From Niveispirillum sp048066115 (GTDB lineage Bacteria > Pseudomonadota > Alphaproteobacteria > Azospirillales > Azospirillaceae): a DNA stretch of 64,000 bases. Below, one piece after another: positions 7,870 to 17,062 of the stretch (position 1 is the first letter of the stretch; each line of letters begins with the position of its first letter). A program made the position numbers and the translations under genes. The stretch spans positions 186,001-250,000 of the forward strand of contig NZ_JBLTYX010000005.1 in assembly GCF_048066115.1 (NCBI RefSeq). Reading direction: 5' to 3'. The notes beneath the pieces were generated by a model. It was not told the origin of the DNA, ran no database searches, and worked only from the letters and a program-made list of their open reading frames with translations.

Positions 7870-9570
7870 TTAGATAAATGTACTGGAGTCTCGCTCCCCC
7901 CGCCCGGCCAGCAGGCTTTCCGCCGCGGCGCGCGCGGCCTGGGTGATCTCGGCACCCGACAGCATGCGGGCGACCTCTTCCAGCCGTTCCTGCGCCGACA
8001 GGGTCACCACCTCGGTGGCGGTGCGGCCGCCGGCCACCTTCTTGCGGACGTTCCAGTGATGGGCGCCGCGGGCGGCCACCTGCGGGCTGTGGGTGACGAC
8101 CAGGACCTGGAGGTCATGCTGGCCCAGCCGGGCCAGACGCTCCCCGATGGCATCGGCCACGGCCCCACCCACACCGGTATCGACCTCGTCGAACACCAGG
8201 GTCGGCACGGTACCCACCTGGGCCAACACCACTTTCAGCGCCAGCATGAAGCGCGCCAGCTCACCGCCGGACGCGATCTTGGCCAGCGGGCCCGGCGGGG
8301 TGCCGGGATTGGTGGCGACCTGGAAGGCAATATCGTCGATGCCCGACGCGCTCCACCCGTCCTCGCCCAGCTGTTCCACCTTGGTGGCGAAGCGGGCCTT
8401 TTCCAGGCGCAGCGGCTTCAGCTCAGCCGCCACGGCCTGATCCAGCTTGGATGCCGACTTGGACCGGGCGGATGAGAGTACCTTGGCCGCTTCCAGGTAA
8501 TTGGCCTTGGCCACCCCGGCCTGCGTCGCCAGCTTGGCCAGCAGATCGCCCTGATCCTCGATCAGGTTCAGCTTGGCGGCCATCGACGCGCGCAACCCGA
8601 CAAGGCCATCCACATCGGTACCATGCTTGCGGGCGGCCCCGCGGAGCGCGAACAGCCGCTCCTCGATCTTGTCCAGGTTGCCGCCGCCGCCATCCATGTC
8701 GGCCGCGAAGCCCTGAATGGCACGCGAGGCTTCGCCCACCTCGCTCGCGGCCTGATCCAGGACGCTGATGATCGGGTCCAGACGGCCGCCGGCCTTGTCG
8801 GCGATGCGCGACAGGGTGCGGAGCGCACTGGCGAGCGCCCGTTCGGCCCCGCGTTCGCCCGACAATTCGGTCGATGCCTGGGTCAGGCTGTCGATCAGCT
8901 TTTCCCGGTGCTGCAGCACAGTGCGCTGCTCGGCCAGCTTGGTTTCCTCGCCCTCCTCGGGCGAGAGCTGGTCCAATTCCTCCACCGCGTGGCGGAGATA
9001 GTCCTCTTCGGCGCGGGCACGGGTTGCATCGGCGGCGGCGGTCAGCCTTGCCTGCTCCACCTGCCGCCAGGCCCGCCAGCTTGCCGCCACCTTCTGCCCC
9101 TGCACCGATAACTGGGCGTAATCGTCCAGCAGGTCGCGATGGGTGCGGGGGTCCAGCAGGCCATGCGTGTCGAACTGGCCATGCACCTCGACCAGCGTCT
9201 CGCCCAGCCGGCGCAGCAGGGTGACACCCACCGGCTGGTCATTGACGAAGCAGCGGGAGCGGCCGTCATTGGTGAGCGTGCGGCGGATGACCAGCGTATC
9301 CTCCACCTCCAGCTCCTGCTCGCGCAAGATGGCGAAGGCGGGATGGTCACCACGGCGGCCCAGATCGAACTCGGCCGTCACGCTGGCCTGTTCGCTGCCA
9401 TGGCGGACCAGCGAACTGTCGCCGCGCGCACCCAGCGCCAGACCCAAAGCGTCCAGCAGGATGGACTTGCCGGCCCCGGTCTCCCCGGTCAGCACGCACA
9501 GGCCCGGCTGGAACGCCAGCGTCAGGCGTTCGATCAGGACGACGTCGCGGATCGACAGGGTGACAAGCAT
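7870..9570 (-). CDS. recN: DNA repair protein RecN
   Basis: RecN is an SMC-like ATPase that acts in recombinational repair of double-strand breaks. The 566-residue protein has the Walker A motif GETGAGKS at residues 29-36, long coiled-coil arms in the middle, the ABC signature ASGGELARFML and the Walker B segment TLVFDEVDTGVGG near the C-terminus. The last few codons (RDSSTFI) are read from AT-rich sequence, so the end of the gene seems to have been joined to the island on its left. It follows bamD by 31 bp on the same strand, the usual alphaproteobacterial order, but ligA, which often comes next, is missing. Confidence 0.97.
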   Translation of the reverse strand: MLVTLSIRDVVLIERLTLAFQPGLCVLTGETGAGKSILLDALGLALGARGDSSLVRHGSEQASVTAEFDLGRRGDHPAFAILREQELEVEDTLVIRRTLTNDGRSRCFVNDQPVGVTLLRRLGETLVEVHGQFDTHGLLDPRTHRDLLDDYAQLSVQGQKVAASWRAWRQVEQARLTAAADATRARAEEDYLRHAVEELDQLSPEEGEETKLAEQRTVLQHREKLIDSLTQASTELSGERGAERALASALRTLSRIADKAGGRLDPIISVLDQAASEVGEASRAIQGFAADMDGGGGNLDKIEERLFALRGAARKHGTDVDGLVGLRASMAAKLNLIEDQGDLLAKLATQAGVAKANYLEAAKVLSSARSKSASKLDQAVAAELKPLRLEKARFATKVEQLGEDGWSASGIDDIAFQVATNPGTPPGPLAKIASGGELARFMLALKVVLAQVGTVPTLVFDEVDTGVGGAVADAIGERLARLGQHDLQVLVVTHSPQVAARGAHHWNVRKKVAGGRTATEVVTLSAQERLEEVARMLSGAEITQAARAAAESLLAGRGERDSSTFI

Positions 9571-9601
9571 GGCGCAGCCGGGCGATGGGGAAGAAAAGGG
9601 A

Positions 9602-10429
9602 TCAGAACAGCCAGTCGACGGCCCGCGTGAACAAGGACGGCTTCTCGCCGCGCTCGCTGCGGTTCATCAGGGCATAGGTGTCCTGGTACCAGACGGAGCC
9701 GGGGTAATTGTGGCTGAGCAGGGCAGCATTGGCCTGCGCCTCTTCCCGGATGCCCAGGGCCAGATAGCTTTCGACCAGGCGGTGCAGGGCTTCCGGCACA
9801 TGGCTGGTCGCCTGATATTCGTCGATCACGCGGCGGAAGCGCTTGATGGCGCCCATATATTCGCCGGTGGCCAGATAGAAGCGCCCGACCTCCATGTCCT
9901 TGCCGGCCAGATGATCGCGGGTCAGGTCGATCTTCAGGCGGGCGTCGCGGGCATAGGGGCTGGTGGGGAAGCGGCGGACCACTTCCTGCAAATTCTTCAG
10001 CGCCTCATACGTCGTGCCCTGGTCGCGGCGGACGTCGCTGATACGCTCGTAATTGCACAAGGCCTTCAGGTAGAAGGCATAGGCCGCGTTGCGGTTGCCG
10101 GGATGCAGCGCGATGAAGCGGTCCAGCGTGGTGATCGCGTCATCGTAGCGCAGCGCCTGATAATGCGAATAGGCGGCCATCAGCTGCGCACGCACGGCCC
10201 ATTGGCTGTACGGGTGCTGGCGTTCGACCTCGTCGAACAGCAGGGCCGCCTTGGTGTAGTTGCGATTGTCGATGGCGTTGGCCGCTTCGGAATAGATCTG
10301 TTCGACCGGCCGCTCGACATAGGGCAGCTCGTCCTTCTTGCCCGAGCAGGCGGCGAGGAACATGAGGGCGACCGGTGCCAAATGGCGAAGGACACGGGCG
10401 CGGCGGTTCTGACGTTCGGTGCGGAGCAT
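9602..10429 (-). CDS. bamD: Outer-membrane assembly lipoprotein BamD
   Basis: BamD (ComL) is the essential lipoprotein of the BAM complex that inserts beta-barrel proteins into the outer membrane. The 275-residue form starting at ATG 10429 has a lipoprotein signal with lipobox FLAAC (Cys28) and five TPR-like helical repeats, including ALLFDEVERQHPYSQWA and VVRRFPTSPYA. Upstream in-frame starts at 10456 and 10507 are possible, but they would put extra residues ahead of the signal. Neighbours are recN downstream and a periplasmic binding protein gene upstream, which separates it from lpxC. Confidence 0.95.
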   Translation of the reverse strand: MLRTERQNRRARVLRHLAPVALMFLAACSGKKDELPYVERPVEQIYSEAANAIDNRNYTKAALLFDEVERQHPYSQWAVRAQLMAAYSHYQALRYDDAITTLDRFIALHPGNRNAAYAFYLKALCNYERISDVRRDQGTTYEALKNLQEVVRRFPTSPYARDARLKIDLTRDHLAGKDMEVGRFYLATGEYMGAIKRFRRVIDEYQATSHVPEALHRLVESYLALGIREEAQANAALLSHNYPGSVWYQDTYALMNRSERGEKPSLFTRAVDWLF

Positions 10430-10595
10430 CGGCAAAGACAACCAAGCAGCAAGCATGAATGCGGGATGCCTTATAGCACGCACGGGACCGCGACCGCCAA
10501 GCGGCAAACGTCACAGGCATGCACGCAAAGGCGCTTTTCGCGGAAGATGGGGGTGAATCCTGGCGGAACCATGGCGGTGGCGGGTGGGCTTGACC

Positions 10596-11405
10596 CTATT
10601 TGGCGCGGGGGCGTGCGGCTTCCAGGATTGACTCCGGCCTTCCCCGTGCCAGTCCCTGGTTGAAGCGGTGGCGCAGCACCTCGCCTTCCGCACCGGGGCG
10701 GAAACAGACATGCAAGGTCTTGTCCTCCAGGATGCGGGCATTGAACCGCAACCGGTCGCGAAGATGCCGCAGGTCGGGATCGCTGGACAGAAGGTGGGCC
10801 AGGACATTGGCGTCGATCACCGCCAGGTCCAGCCGGCCGGCAGCCAGCTTGCGCAGGTTGGTGGCATCATCCACGGCCGGTTCCACGCCCAGGCTGCCAT
10901 CGGCGGCGGCCCGGTCGAAAGCGTCGGTATTGACATAACCGCGCACGGTGCCGATGCGCCGGTCCTTCAGGTCGCCAAGGCCGCGCCATGTGACAGGCGC
11001 TTCCACCCGCTCGGCAAAGCCCAGCGGGCTGCTGCCGATCGGGTCGGACAGCAGGCAGCGCCCGCCTTCCAGCCCGGCGCTGGCATATTCGGGGTAATAG
11101 CCGGCATAGGCGGCGTCGCGCAGGCCAGTATGGACGGCGCGCTGCCAGGGCAGGAAATCCACGTCCAGCGCCATGCCGGCCGTGGCCAGCGTGCGCGCGA
11201 TGATGGCCGTGGACAGGCCCTGGTTGGTCAGGGCCGCACCGCTGAAGGGCGGCCATTCAAGACTGGTCAACCGGATGGAGGCGGGCAGGGTGGGGGAATC
11301 GGCCCGCGCGGCATCAGGCGCCAGACAGGTGATCAGCAACAGGAAAGCCGCCGCCAGACCCCGCAGGGTGGCGCGTTCGGGGCAGGGCATCGGCCGTCGC
11401 GTCAT
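10596..11405 (-). CDS. Periplasmic solute-binding protein, family 3
   Basis: A signal peptide of about 35 residues (hydrophobic core LAAAFLLLITCLAP) precedes a bilobed domain of the amino-acid-binding type (SBP_bac_3): IRLTSLEWPPFSG at the start of lobe one, the crossover GLGDLKDRRIGTVRGY near residue 150, and LAAGRLDLAVIDANV in lobe two. No transporter permease or ATPase gene is adjacent, so it may feed a distant ABC transporter or be a sensor-like orphan. It splits the usual lpxC-bamD neighbourhood and is followed by bamD after 166 bp. The ligand is not predictable. Confidence 0.85.
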   Translation of the reverse strand: MTRRPMPCPERATLRGLAAAFLLLITCLAPDAARADSPTLPASIRLTSLEWPPFSGAALTNQGLSTAIIARTLATAGMALDVDFLPWQRAVHTGLRDAAYAGYYPEYASAGLEGGRCLLSDPIGSSPLGFAERVEAPVTWRGLGDLKDRRIGTVRGYVNTDAFDRAAADGSLGVEPAVDDATNLRKLAAGRLDLAVIDANVLAHLLSSDPDLRHLRDRLRFNARILEDKTLHVCFRPGAEGEVLRHRFNQGLARGRPESILEAARPRAK

Positions 11406-11515
11406 CGATCACCTTATGAACGGTGACGATAATGCCGGTTGGCGGGTGCCGGGCCAAATGAACATCCTGTGAAAGGGGGGGCTGCGGGCTTTATCTTGGG
11501 TTGCCCCCCCCCTTT

Positions 11516-11633
11516 GTCATCCCGGCGAAAGCCGGGACCCAGGGGCCACAGGATCAAACCTATACGCAGCTTGAATGAATCAGCTGAGAGGTCGGGCGCT
11601 GGGCCCCTGGGTCCCGGCTTTCGCCGGGATGAC
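11516..11633. repeat. Dispersed palindromic element, subtype 1 (copy R1)
   Basis: About 32-bp arms (opening GTCATCCCGGCGAAAGCCGG and continuing through GACCCAGGGGCC) face each other around a roughly 50-bp centre that contains GGATCAAACC. Close relatives lie at 38364-38483 (inverted orientation), 58720-58837 and 60646-60764. It occupies the gap between lpxC and the binding-protein gene, which otherwise shows nothing coding. No transposase is encoded, so if mobile it would depend on another source. Confidence 0.85.
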
Positions 11634-11716
11634 GAGGAAGGCGCTTCCACTTAAATCCGACACCACTACGGATCGCACCCAAAGGGTACCCGGTCGGGGC
11701 GGCTTCGGGGTGTCGG

Positions 11717-12610
11717 TTACGCCACGGCGGCGCGGTCGGTCCAGACTTCCGCATCCTCACGGCGCCAGGCATTGGCGTCGGCGAACAGGGCGCGCAGGAC
11801 GGCGTTGTTCATGGCATGGCCGGGGCGCAGGCCCTGGAAATGGCCCAGGATCTGGCCACCCGCCAGATAAAGGTCACCCACGGCGTCCAGGATCTTGTGG
11901 CGGATGAATTCGTCCCCATGGCGCAGCCCGCCGGGGTTCAGCACGCGGTCGCCATCGATGACGATGGCATTGTCCAGCGACCCGCCCAGGCCCAGGCCGG
12001 CCTTGCGCATCTGCTCCACCTCATGGGCGAAGCCGAAGGTGCGGCAATCGGCCACTTCCGCCTTGAAGGCACCGTCGGTCAGGCGCAGGAAGCCTTCCTG
12101 CCGGCGGATCAGGGCGGTGTTGTCATAGACGATTTCGGCGCGGAAGCTGCTGACCGGGGCGGGCGACAGGCTGACGACCTTGTCGCCATCCTGCACGCGC
12201 ACCTCTTTCAGCACGCGGATCAGGCGGCGCGGCTGGTCCTGCACCTTGATGCCGGCGCATTCGATCAGGAAGACGAACGGGGCGGCGCTGCCATCCATGA
12301 TCGGCAGTTCCGGCGCATCGACCTCCACCACGGCATTGTCGATGCCAAGGCCGCGCAATGCGGCCATCAGATGTTCGATGGTGCCGATGGTCGTGCCCTG
12401 CTCGTTCTTCAGCAGGGTGCACAGGCGCGTGTCAGCCACCAGATCCCAACGGGCGGGAATCACGGCGCGATCCGCGGGCACATCGGTGCGGATGAAGACG
12501 ATGCCATGATCCACGGGCGCCGGCCGCAGGATCATGCGAACGCGACGGCCCGTATGCAGGCCGACACCGGCGCAATGGATGGTCGTGTTGAGCGTCTGTT
12601 GCCAGGACAT
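11717..12610 (-). CDS. lpxC: UDP-3-O-acyl-N-acetylglucosamine deacetylase LpxC
   Basis: LpxC performs the committed, zinc-dependent step of lipid A synthesis. The 297-residue enzyme from ATG 12610 has both family domains; the zinc ligands are His80 in TIEHLMAAL and His and Asp in HKILDAVGDL (about 238 and 242), and the catalytic His is in GHFQGLRPGH (about 265). An upstream in-frame ATG at 12745 is rejected because MSWQQTLNTTI matches the normal N-terminus and a GGAAAGGG sequence precedes it. It follows ftsZ after 440 bp and two hairpins, so it probably has its own promoter. Confidence 0.97.
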   Translation of the reverse strand: MSWQQTLNTTIHCAGVGLHTGRRVRMILRPAPVDHGIVFIRTDVPADRAVIPARWDLVADTRLCTLLKNEQGTTIGTIEHLMAALRGLGIDNAVVEVDAPELPIMDGSAAPFVFLIECAGIKVQDQPRRLIRVLKEVRVQDGDKVVSLSPAPVSSFRAEIVYDNTALIRRQEGFLRLTDGAFKAEVADCRTFGFAHEVEQMRKAGLGLGGSLDNAIVIDGDRVLNPGGLRHGDEFIRHKILDAVGDLYLAGGQILGHFQGLRPGHAMNNAVLRALFADANAWRREDAEVWTDRAAVA

Positions 12611-12894
12611 GGGCTTGTCCCTTTCCAAGAATTCGACAGTAACGCCCCCTGATACGAAAAGCCAGCGACCGGCCCCACATGACAGGCCCCTCCCTTCGTG
12701 GGGGGAACCGGATGGGGGTGCAGCGCCATCCCACCTGCGCTGCAATGCGGTACTGCTGATCTCCGCATCGTGAAAATGCCAGAGATTCCGTCCAGCTTCA
12801 AATCACTCTTTATTACCGATTGTTACGAAACACATGGGTAAGTGCCTGAAACCCCATCACAATTTTGTCGCAATTGTGGCAAGTGCCCAAAAGC

Positions 12895-12925
12895 AAGGGG
12901 CCGGTCCCCGCCGGGCCGGCCCCTT
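12895..12925 (-). terminator. Probable intrinsic terminator downstream of ftsZ
   Basis: AAGGGGCCGG (12895-12904) pairs perfectly with CCGGCCCCTT (12916-12925). Read on the minus strand the stem is followed by GCTTTTGG, a short T-run, which fits a rho-independent terminator ending the dcw transcript before lpxC. Confidence 0.65.
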
Positions 12926-13007
12926 GTGCACTGCGATAAGCACTTGATTTTGAACGAAGTTCAGATTTTCGTGTTCCCTCAGGCGCCGGGCCGGCCGTCG
13001 CCGGCTT

Positions 13008-13040
13008 CCATCGGCATGGGGTAAAAACCCATGCCGATGG
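13008..13040 (-). terminator. Perfect 13-bp stem-loop just after the ftsZ stop
   Basis: CCATCGGCATGGG and CCCATGCCGATGG are exact inverted copies around a 7-nt loop, 13 bp after the ftsZ stop. It lacks a following T-run, so it may protect the ftsZ mRNA 3' end or work together with the second hairpin at 12895-12925. Confidence 0.55.
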
Positions 13041-13052
13041 CACGCATCATAC

Positions 13053-14735
13053 TCAATTCGCCTGGCGGCGCAGGAAGGCGGGGATGTCCAGCATTTCCTC
13101 TTCGCTCTGGGCGGCCTTGGGGCGCGGGGCCTGCTCGGCCTGGGCGACCGGCTGCGGGGCCGGGGCGGCCTGGCGGGCCTGGGCATGGAACTGCGGGGCG
13201 GGTTGCGGTGCCGGGGCCGGCATGCGCGGGGCGGCCGGGGCGGGCTGCGGCGAACCACCGCCGAACAGCTTGGAGAACAGGCCGCGCTTTTCCGGCTGCG
13301 GGGCCGGGGGCACGAACCGTTCCGGGGCCGTCGGCTGGGCGCTGCGCGGCGCACCTTCGGCCGCACGCGGCGGGATGAAGGCGTCGTCGCGACGGGCCGG
13401 GGCGGCCGGACGCATATCCACGGGGCGCAGTTCATGCGCCGGCTGCGGCGCGGGTGCCGTGGCTGCGGCCATGGCGGCAGCGGCCTGGACCTCGGCGGCG
13501 GGCTCTTCCATGACCGGGGCCGGGGCGGGCGCCTCGGCGATGGCGGCACCCGGCATCGGGGCCGGCTGCATCGGCGCGAAGGCCGGTGCGCCGGGGATGG
13601 CGGCGGGCTGTAGGCTGGGGCGGGCCGGGATCGGGTTGGACACGGCCGCCGGGATGCTGGCGACGGCCGGGGCCGGCGTCGGGGTAGCGGCGGCCGGCGC
13701 CGGGGCGACGCGGCGGCCCGACACGACCTGCAGGGACGGCTGGCCGACCGGCGGGCGCATCTGCACGGCATTGTCGATGCCGGTGGCGACGACAGAGACC
13801 CGCATCTTGCCCGACATGTGCTCGTCGAAGGTGGAGCCGAAGATGATGTTGGCTTCCGGATCGACCTCGTCGCGGATGCGGTTGGCGGCCTCGTCCACCT
13901 CGAACAGGGTCATGTCATGACCGCCGGTGATGTTGATCAGCACGCCGCGCGCGCCCTTCATGCTGATATCGTCCAGCAGCGGGTTGTTGATCGCGGCTTC
14001 GGCGGCGTCGATGGCGCGGCGATCGCCCTCGGCCTCGCCGGTGCCCATCATGGCCTTGCCCATCTCGCTCATCACGGTGCGGATGTCGGCGAAGTCCAGG
14101 TTGATCAATCCTGGCATGACCATCAGGTCGGTCACGCCGCGCACGCCGGCATGCAGAACGTCATCGGCCATCTTGAAGGCGTCGGCGAACGTCGTCTTCT
14201 CGTTGGCGATGCGGAACAGGTTCTGGTTGGGGATGATCAGCAGCGTGTCGACATACTGGGCCAGTTCGGCGATGCCGCTCTCGGCCGTGCGCATGCGGTG
14301 CGCGCCTTCGAAATTGAAGGGCTTGGTCACCACGCCGACGGTCAGGATGCCCTGTTCACGCGCCGCACGGGCGATGACGGGGGCGGCACCGGTGCCGGTA
14401 CCGCCGCCCATGCCGGCGGTGATGAAGCACATGTTGGTGCCCGACAGATGGCCCAGGATCTCTTCCAGCTGCTCTTCCGCTGCCGCCCGGCCCACATCGG
14501 GGCGCGATCCCGCACCCAGGCCGCGGGTGATGGTGGAGCCCAGCTGCACCCGCTTGTTGGCCAGATTGCCCTGCAACGCCTGCGCGTCGGTGTTGGCCAC
14601 CACGAACTCGACCCCTTCCAGCGCGGAACGGATCATGTTGTTGACGGCGTTGCCACCGGCACCGCCGACACCGAACACGGTGATGCGGGGCTTGGTCTGC
14701 ACTTCGACGCTGGGGATACCGAGTTTGATGCTCAT
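13053..14735 (-). CDS. ftsZ: Cell-division GTPase FtsZ
   Basis: FtsZ polymerises into the Z-ring. Residues 1-320 form the tubulin-like core, with the GTP-binding signature GMGGGTGTGAAP at 108-119 and the T7 loop NLDFADIRTVM near 208-218. Residues of about 330-540 are a very long Pro/Ala-rich disordered linker, and the conserved C-terminal peptide LDIPAFLRRQ that binds FtsA and other partners ends the protein. At 560 residues it is much longer than the roughly 380 of E. coli, as in other alphaproteobacteria. A GAGGAG ribosome-binding site precedes ATG 14735. It is the last gene of the dcw cluster. Confidence 0.98.
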   Translation of the reverse strand: MSIKLGIPSVEVQTKPRITVFGVGGAGGNAVNNMIRSALEGVEFVVANTDAQALQGNLANKRVQLGSTITRGLGAGSRPDVGRAAAEEQLEEILGHLSGTNMCFITAGMGGGTGTGAAPVIARAAREQGILTVGVVTKPFNFEGAHRMRTAESGIAELAQYVDTLLIIPNQNLFRIANEKTTFADAFKMADDVLHAGVRGVTDLMVMPGLINLDFADIRTVMSEMGKAMMGTGEAEGDRRAIDAAEAAINNPLLDDISMKGARGVLINITGGHDMTLFEVDEAANRIRDEVDPEANIIFGSTFDEHMSGKMRVSVVATGIDNAVQMRPPVGQPSLQVVSGRRVAPAPAAATPTPAPAVASIPAAVSNPIPARPSLQPAAIPGAPAFAPMQPAPMPGAAIAEAPAPAPVMEEPAAEVQAAAAMAAATAPAPQPAHELRPVDMRPAAPARRDDAFIPPRAAEGAPRSAQPTAPERFVPPAPQPEKRGLFSKLFGGGSPQPAPAAPRMPAPAPQPAPQFHAQARQAAPAPQPVAQAEQAPRPKAAQSEEEMLDIPAFLRRQAN

Positions 14736-14848
14736 GACGGGTGTCTCCTCTGGCGGGGGGAGGGAAATCGGGAAAGGCGGCTTGTGTTCGAGATCAGGCT
14801 TGGGCTGCCGTCATCGGCGGGCGCGGGGCCTGCGGCATGGTCTTCGGG

Positions 14849-16129
14849 TCATAGATTCTCCCGCAGCCAGCCATTGACGCGGCCCCACAATCCTGAGGAT
14901 TTCTCAGGTGCCGGGGCCAGCGCCGGCATTTCGTGGTTCTGCTGCATGGCATAGGCCAGCAGCCCTGCGGCCGATGCGAAGGCCGGGCCGGAGACATTGG
15001 TGGCCAGCCCGCCGATACGCAGCGGACGGCCCAGGCGGACCTGCTTGTCCAGCACATTGGCGGCCAGTTCGCGCACGCCCGACAGCTGGCTGGCGCCACC
15101 GGTCAGGACCACACGGCGGCCGGCGGCCTTGGCGAAGCCGGACTGATCCAGGCGGCCATGCACCAACTCGAAAATCTCTTCCATGCGCGGCTGGATGATG
15201 CCGACCAGCAGCGATTTCGGCACATGGTTGGTCTGGCCGCGCTCCTCCTCCCCCACCTGGGGGACGTCGATCATCTCGCGCTCGTCGGACACGGCGGACA
15301 CGGCGGAGCCGTACAGGGTCTTCAGGCGCTCGGCCTGGGCCACCGGCGTGGTCAGGCCACGGGCGATGTCGTTGGTGACATGGCCGCCGCCCAGCGGGAT
15401 GCTGTCGCACCAGACCATCTTGCCGTCATTGAACACGGCCATGCTGGTGGTCCCGCCGCCCATGTCGATGACGGTGACACCCAGCTCCATCTCGTCCTCG
15501 ACCAGGCAGGACAGGCCGGCGGCGTACGGGCTCATCACGAAGCCCTCGACCCCCAGATGACAGCGGCCGACACAGGTGGACAGGTTGCGCACCGGGCCGG
15601 CCGCGGCCGTCACCACATTCATGCGCACGCCCAGCCGCTCACCGACCATGCCCCTGGGATCGCGGATGCCCTTGGTGCCGTCGATGGCATAGCCGACGGG
15701 GATGGAATGGATCAGTTCGGCATCGGCCGACACGTCAAGCTTGCGCGCCTCGTTCAGGGCCCGGCGCACGTCGCCGTCACCGATCTCCGCTCCGTTCACG
15801 GCGGTTTCGGCGACCAGGATCTGGCTTTCCGGCTGGCCGCCCGACAGGCTGACCAGCACCTCGCGGATCTGTTCGCCGGCCATGGTCTCGGCGGCATGCA
15901 CGGTGGTGCCAATGGCGGTTTCGGCGGCTTCCATGTCGACGATGCCGCCGGAGCGCACGCCGCGGCTGATCTGGTGGCCGATGCCGACCACGCGGATACT
16001 GCCCGGATCATCGACCTTGGCGATGAAGCAGACGATCTTGCTCGACCCCACATCCAGAGCGGCGATGGTGCCGCCGCGAGGGACCTTGCGCGATTTGGTA
16101 CGGGTATTGAGGGCGCCGGGAAATGCCAT
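14849..16129 (-). CDS. ftsA: Cell-division protein FtsA
   Basis: FtsA is the actin-like ATPase that tethers FtsZ to the membrane. The 426-residue protein shows the phosphate-1 motif IAALDVGSSKIVCFI (about 22-36), the SHS2/1C insertion following GDGDVRRALNEARK, the phosphate-2 motif VTVIDMGGGTTSMAVF and the adenosine motif VVLTGGASQLSGV. The C-terminus ends in an amphipathic helix (LWGRVNGWLRENL) that serves as membrane anchor. It lies 12 bp downstream of ftsQ and 113 bp upstream of ftsZ. Confidence 0.98.
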   Translation of the reverse strand: MAFPGALNTRTKSRKVPRGGTIAALDVGSSKIVCFIAKVDDPGSIRVVGIGHQISRGVRSGGIVDMEAAETAIGTTVHAAETMAGEQIREVLVSLSGGQPESQILVAETAVNGAEIGDGDVRRALNEARKLDVSADAELIHSIPVGYAIDGTKGIRDPRGMVGERLGVRMNVVTAAAGPVRNLSTCVGRCHLGVEGFVMSPYAAGLSCLVEDEMELGVTVIDMGGGTTSMAVFNDGKMVWCDSIPLGGGHVTNDIARGLTTPVAQAERLKTLYGSAVSAVSDEREMIDVPQVGEEERGQTNHVPKSLLVGIIQPRMEEIFELVHGRLDQSGFAKAAGRRVVLTGGASQLSGVRELAANVLDKQVRLGRPLRIGGLATNVSGPAFASAAGLLAYAMQQNHEMPALAPAPEKSSGLWGRVNGWLRENL

Positions 16130-16141
16130 GATCTCGAGCCC

Positions 16142-17062
16142 TCAGGTCTTCTGCTTTTTTTCGGGGGGCTTGCGGCGGATGTCGGCCGCAGCGGCGGAGG
16201 TTTGGATCGACAGGCGGTCGGGGATGCGCAGGTCGATGGCGACCACATCCTTGCCCAGCACGTCGTTGGTCTGCTGCACCATGGCCAGTTGGCGCAAGGC
16301 CTCCGGCACGTCATGTTCGGGCAGACGGATATCCACACCGTTCTTCAGCCGCAGGTCCCAGCGGCGCCCGCCGACCAGCACGGCGGCTTCCACCATCTGG
16401 CTGATCATCGGTTCCTTGGCCAGCATGTGCAGCAGGGCCGGCCCGCGCTTGGGCGCGTCGGGACCGACCAGCAGCGGCAGGTTGGGCCACTTGGACAGGT
16501 CGCTGGCCGTCAGCACGATGCCGTCGGCGTCGATCAGGCGCATCTGCCGGTCCTGCTGCCACAGGGCCATCGGCTCGCGCTCGACGATGGTGATGGCGAT
16601 CGTGTCGGGCAGGCGGCGCTCGACGCGGGCCTGACGGACCCACGGAATCTGTTCCAGTGCGGTGCGCGCCTGATGCGGGTCGAAGGCCAGCATCGGTGCG
16701 CCGCGGCGGATTTCCAGTGCTGCCAGCAGGTCGGCGGGTGCCGCCTTCTCACGGCCCACCACCGTCACATCCTGTACCGACAGGCCGGCATCGACGCTGG
16801 CTTCCAGCACCTTGTCGGTGGCGGCATGGGTCAGCATCTGGGCGTAACCGGTGCCCCAGCCCCAGGCGGCGATGGCGGCCAGCACCAGTACGGGGGCGGC
16901 GCGACGGCCGATCTTCATCGCCGGTTCGGCCCAGCGCGGCAGGGCGCGGCGGCGGTTGGCCTCCTGTGCTGCGCGCAGGGTGGCGCGCTTCGTCGTTTCC
17001 GCAAAGCGGGCGCGGGGATTGTCGGGTGCTGTCGGCGGGGCGGTGGGCGTTACGCGTGGCAT
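16142..17062 (-). CDS. ftsQ: Cell-division protein FtsQ
   Basis: FtsQ is the bitopic divisome scaffold that links early and late division proteins. The 306-residue form from ATG 17062 has a cytoplasmic basic tail, one membrane helix (APVLVLAAIAAWGWG, about 55-70), a POTRA domain beginning LSVQDVTVVGRE and the beta domain with ALEQIPWVRQARVERRLPD. The start overlaps the end of ddl by 13 bp. The C-terminus is lysine-rich (KPPEKKQKT). Confidence 0.96.
   Translation of the reverse strand: MPRVTPTAPPTAPDNPRARFAETTKRATLRAAQEANRRRALPRWAEPAMKIGRRAAPVLVLAAIAAWGWGTGYAQMLTHAATDKVLEASVDAGLSVQDVTVVGREKAAPADLLAALEIRRGAPMLAFDPHQARTALEQIPWVRQARVERRLPDTIAITIVEREPMALWQQDRQMRLIDADGIVLTASDLSKWPNLPLLVGPDAPKRGPALLHMLAKEPMISQMVEAAVLVGGRRWDLRLKNGVDIRLPEHDVPEALRQLAMVQQTNDVLGKDVVAIDLRIPDRLSIQTSAAAADIRRKPPEKKQKT

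Larger units (their letters stand above)
12611..13052. other. ftsZ-lpxC intergenic region
   Basis: This 442-bp stretch has no convincing gene. It holds the two hairpins at 12895-12925 and 13008-13040 just after ftsZ and an AT-richer segment at about 12780-12880 that is the likely location of the lpxC promoter. I could not assign -35 and -10 boxes with confidence. Confidence 0.5.
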
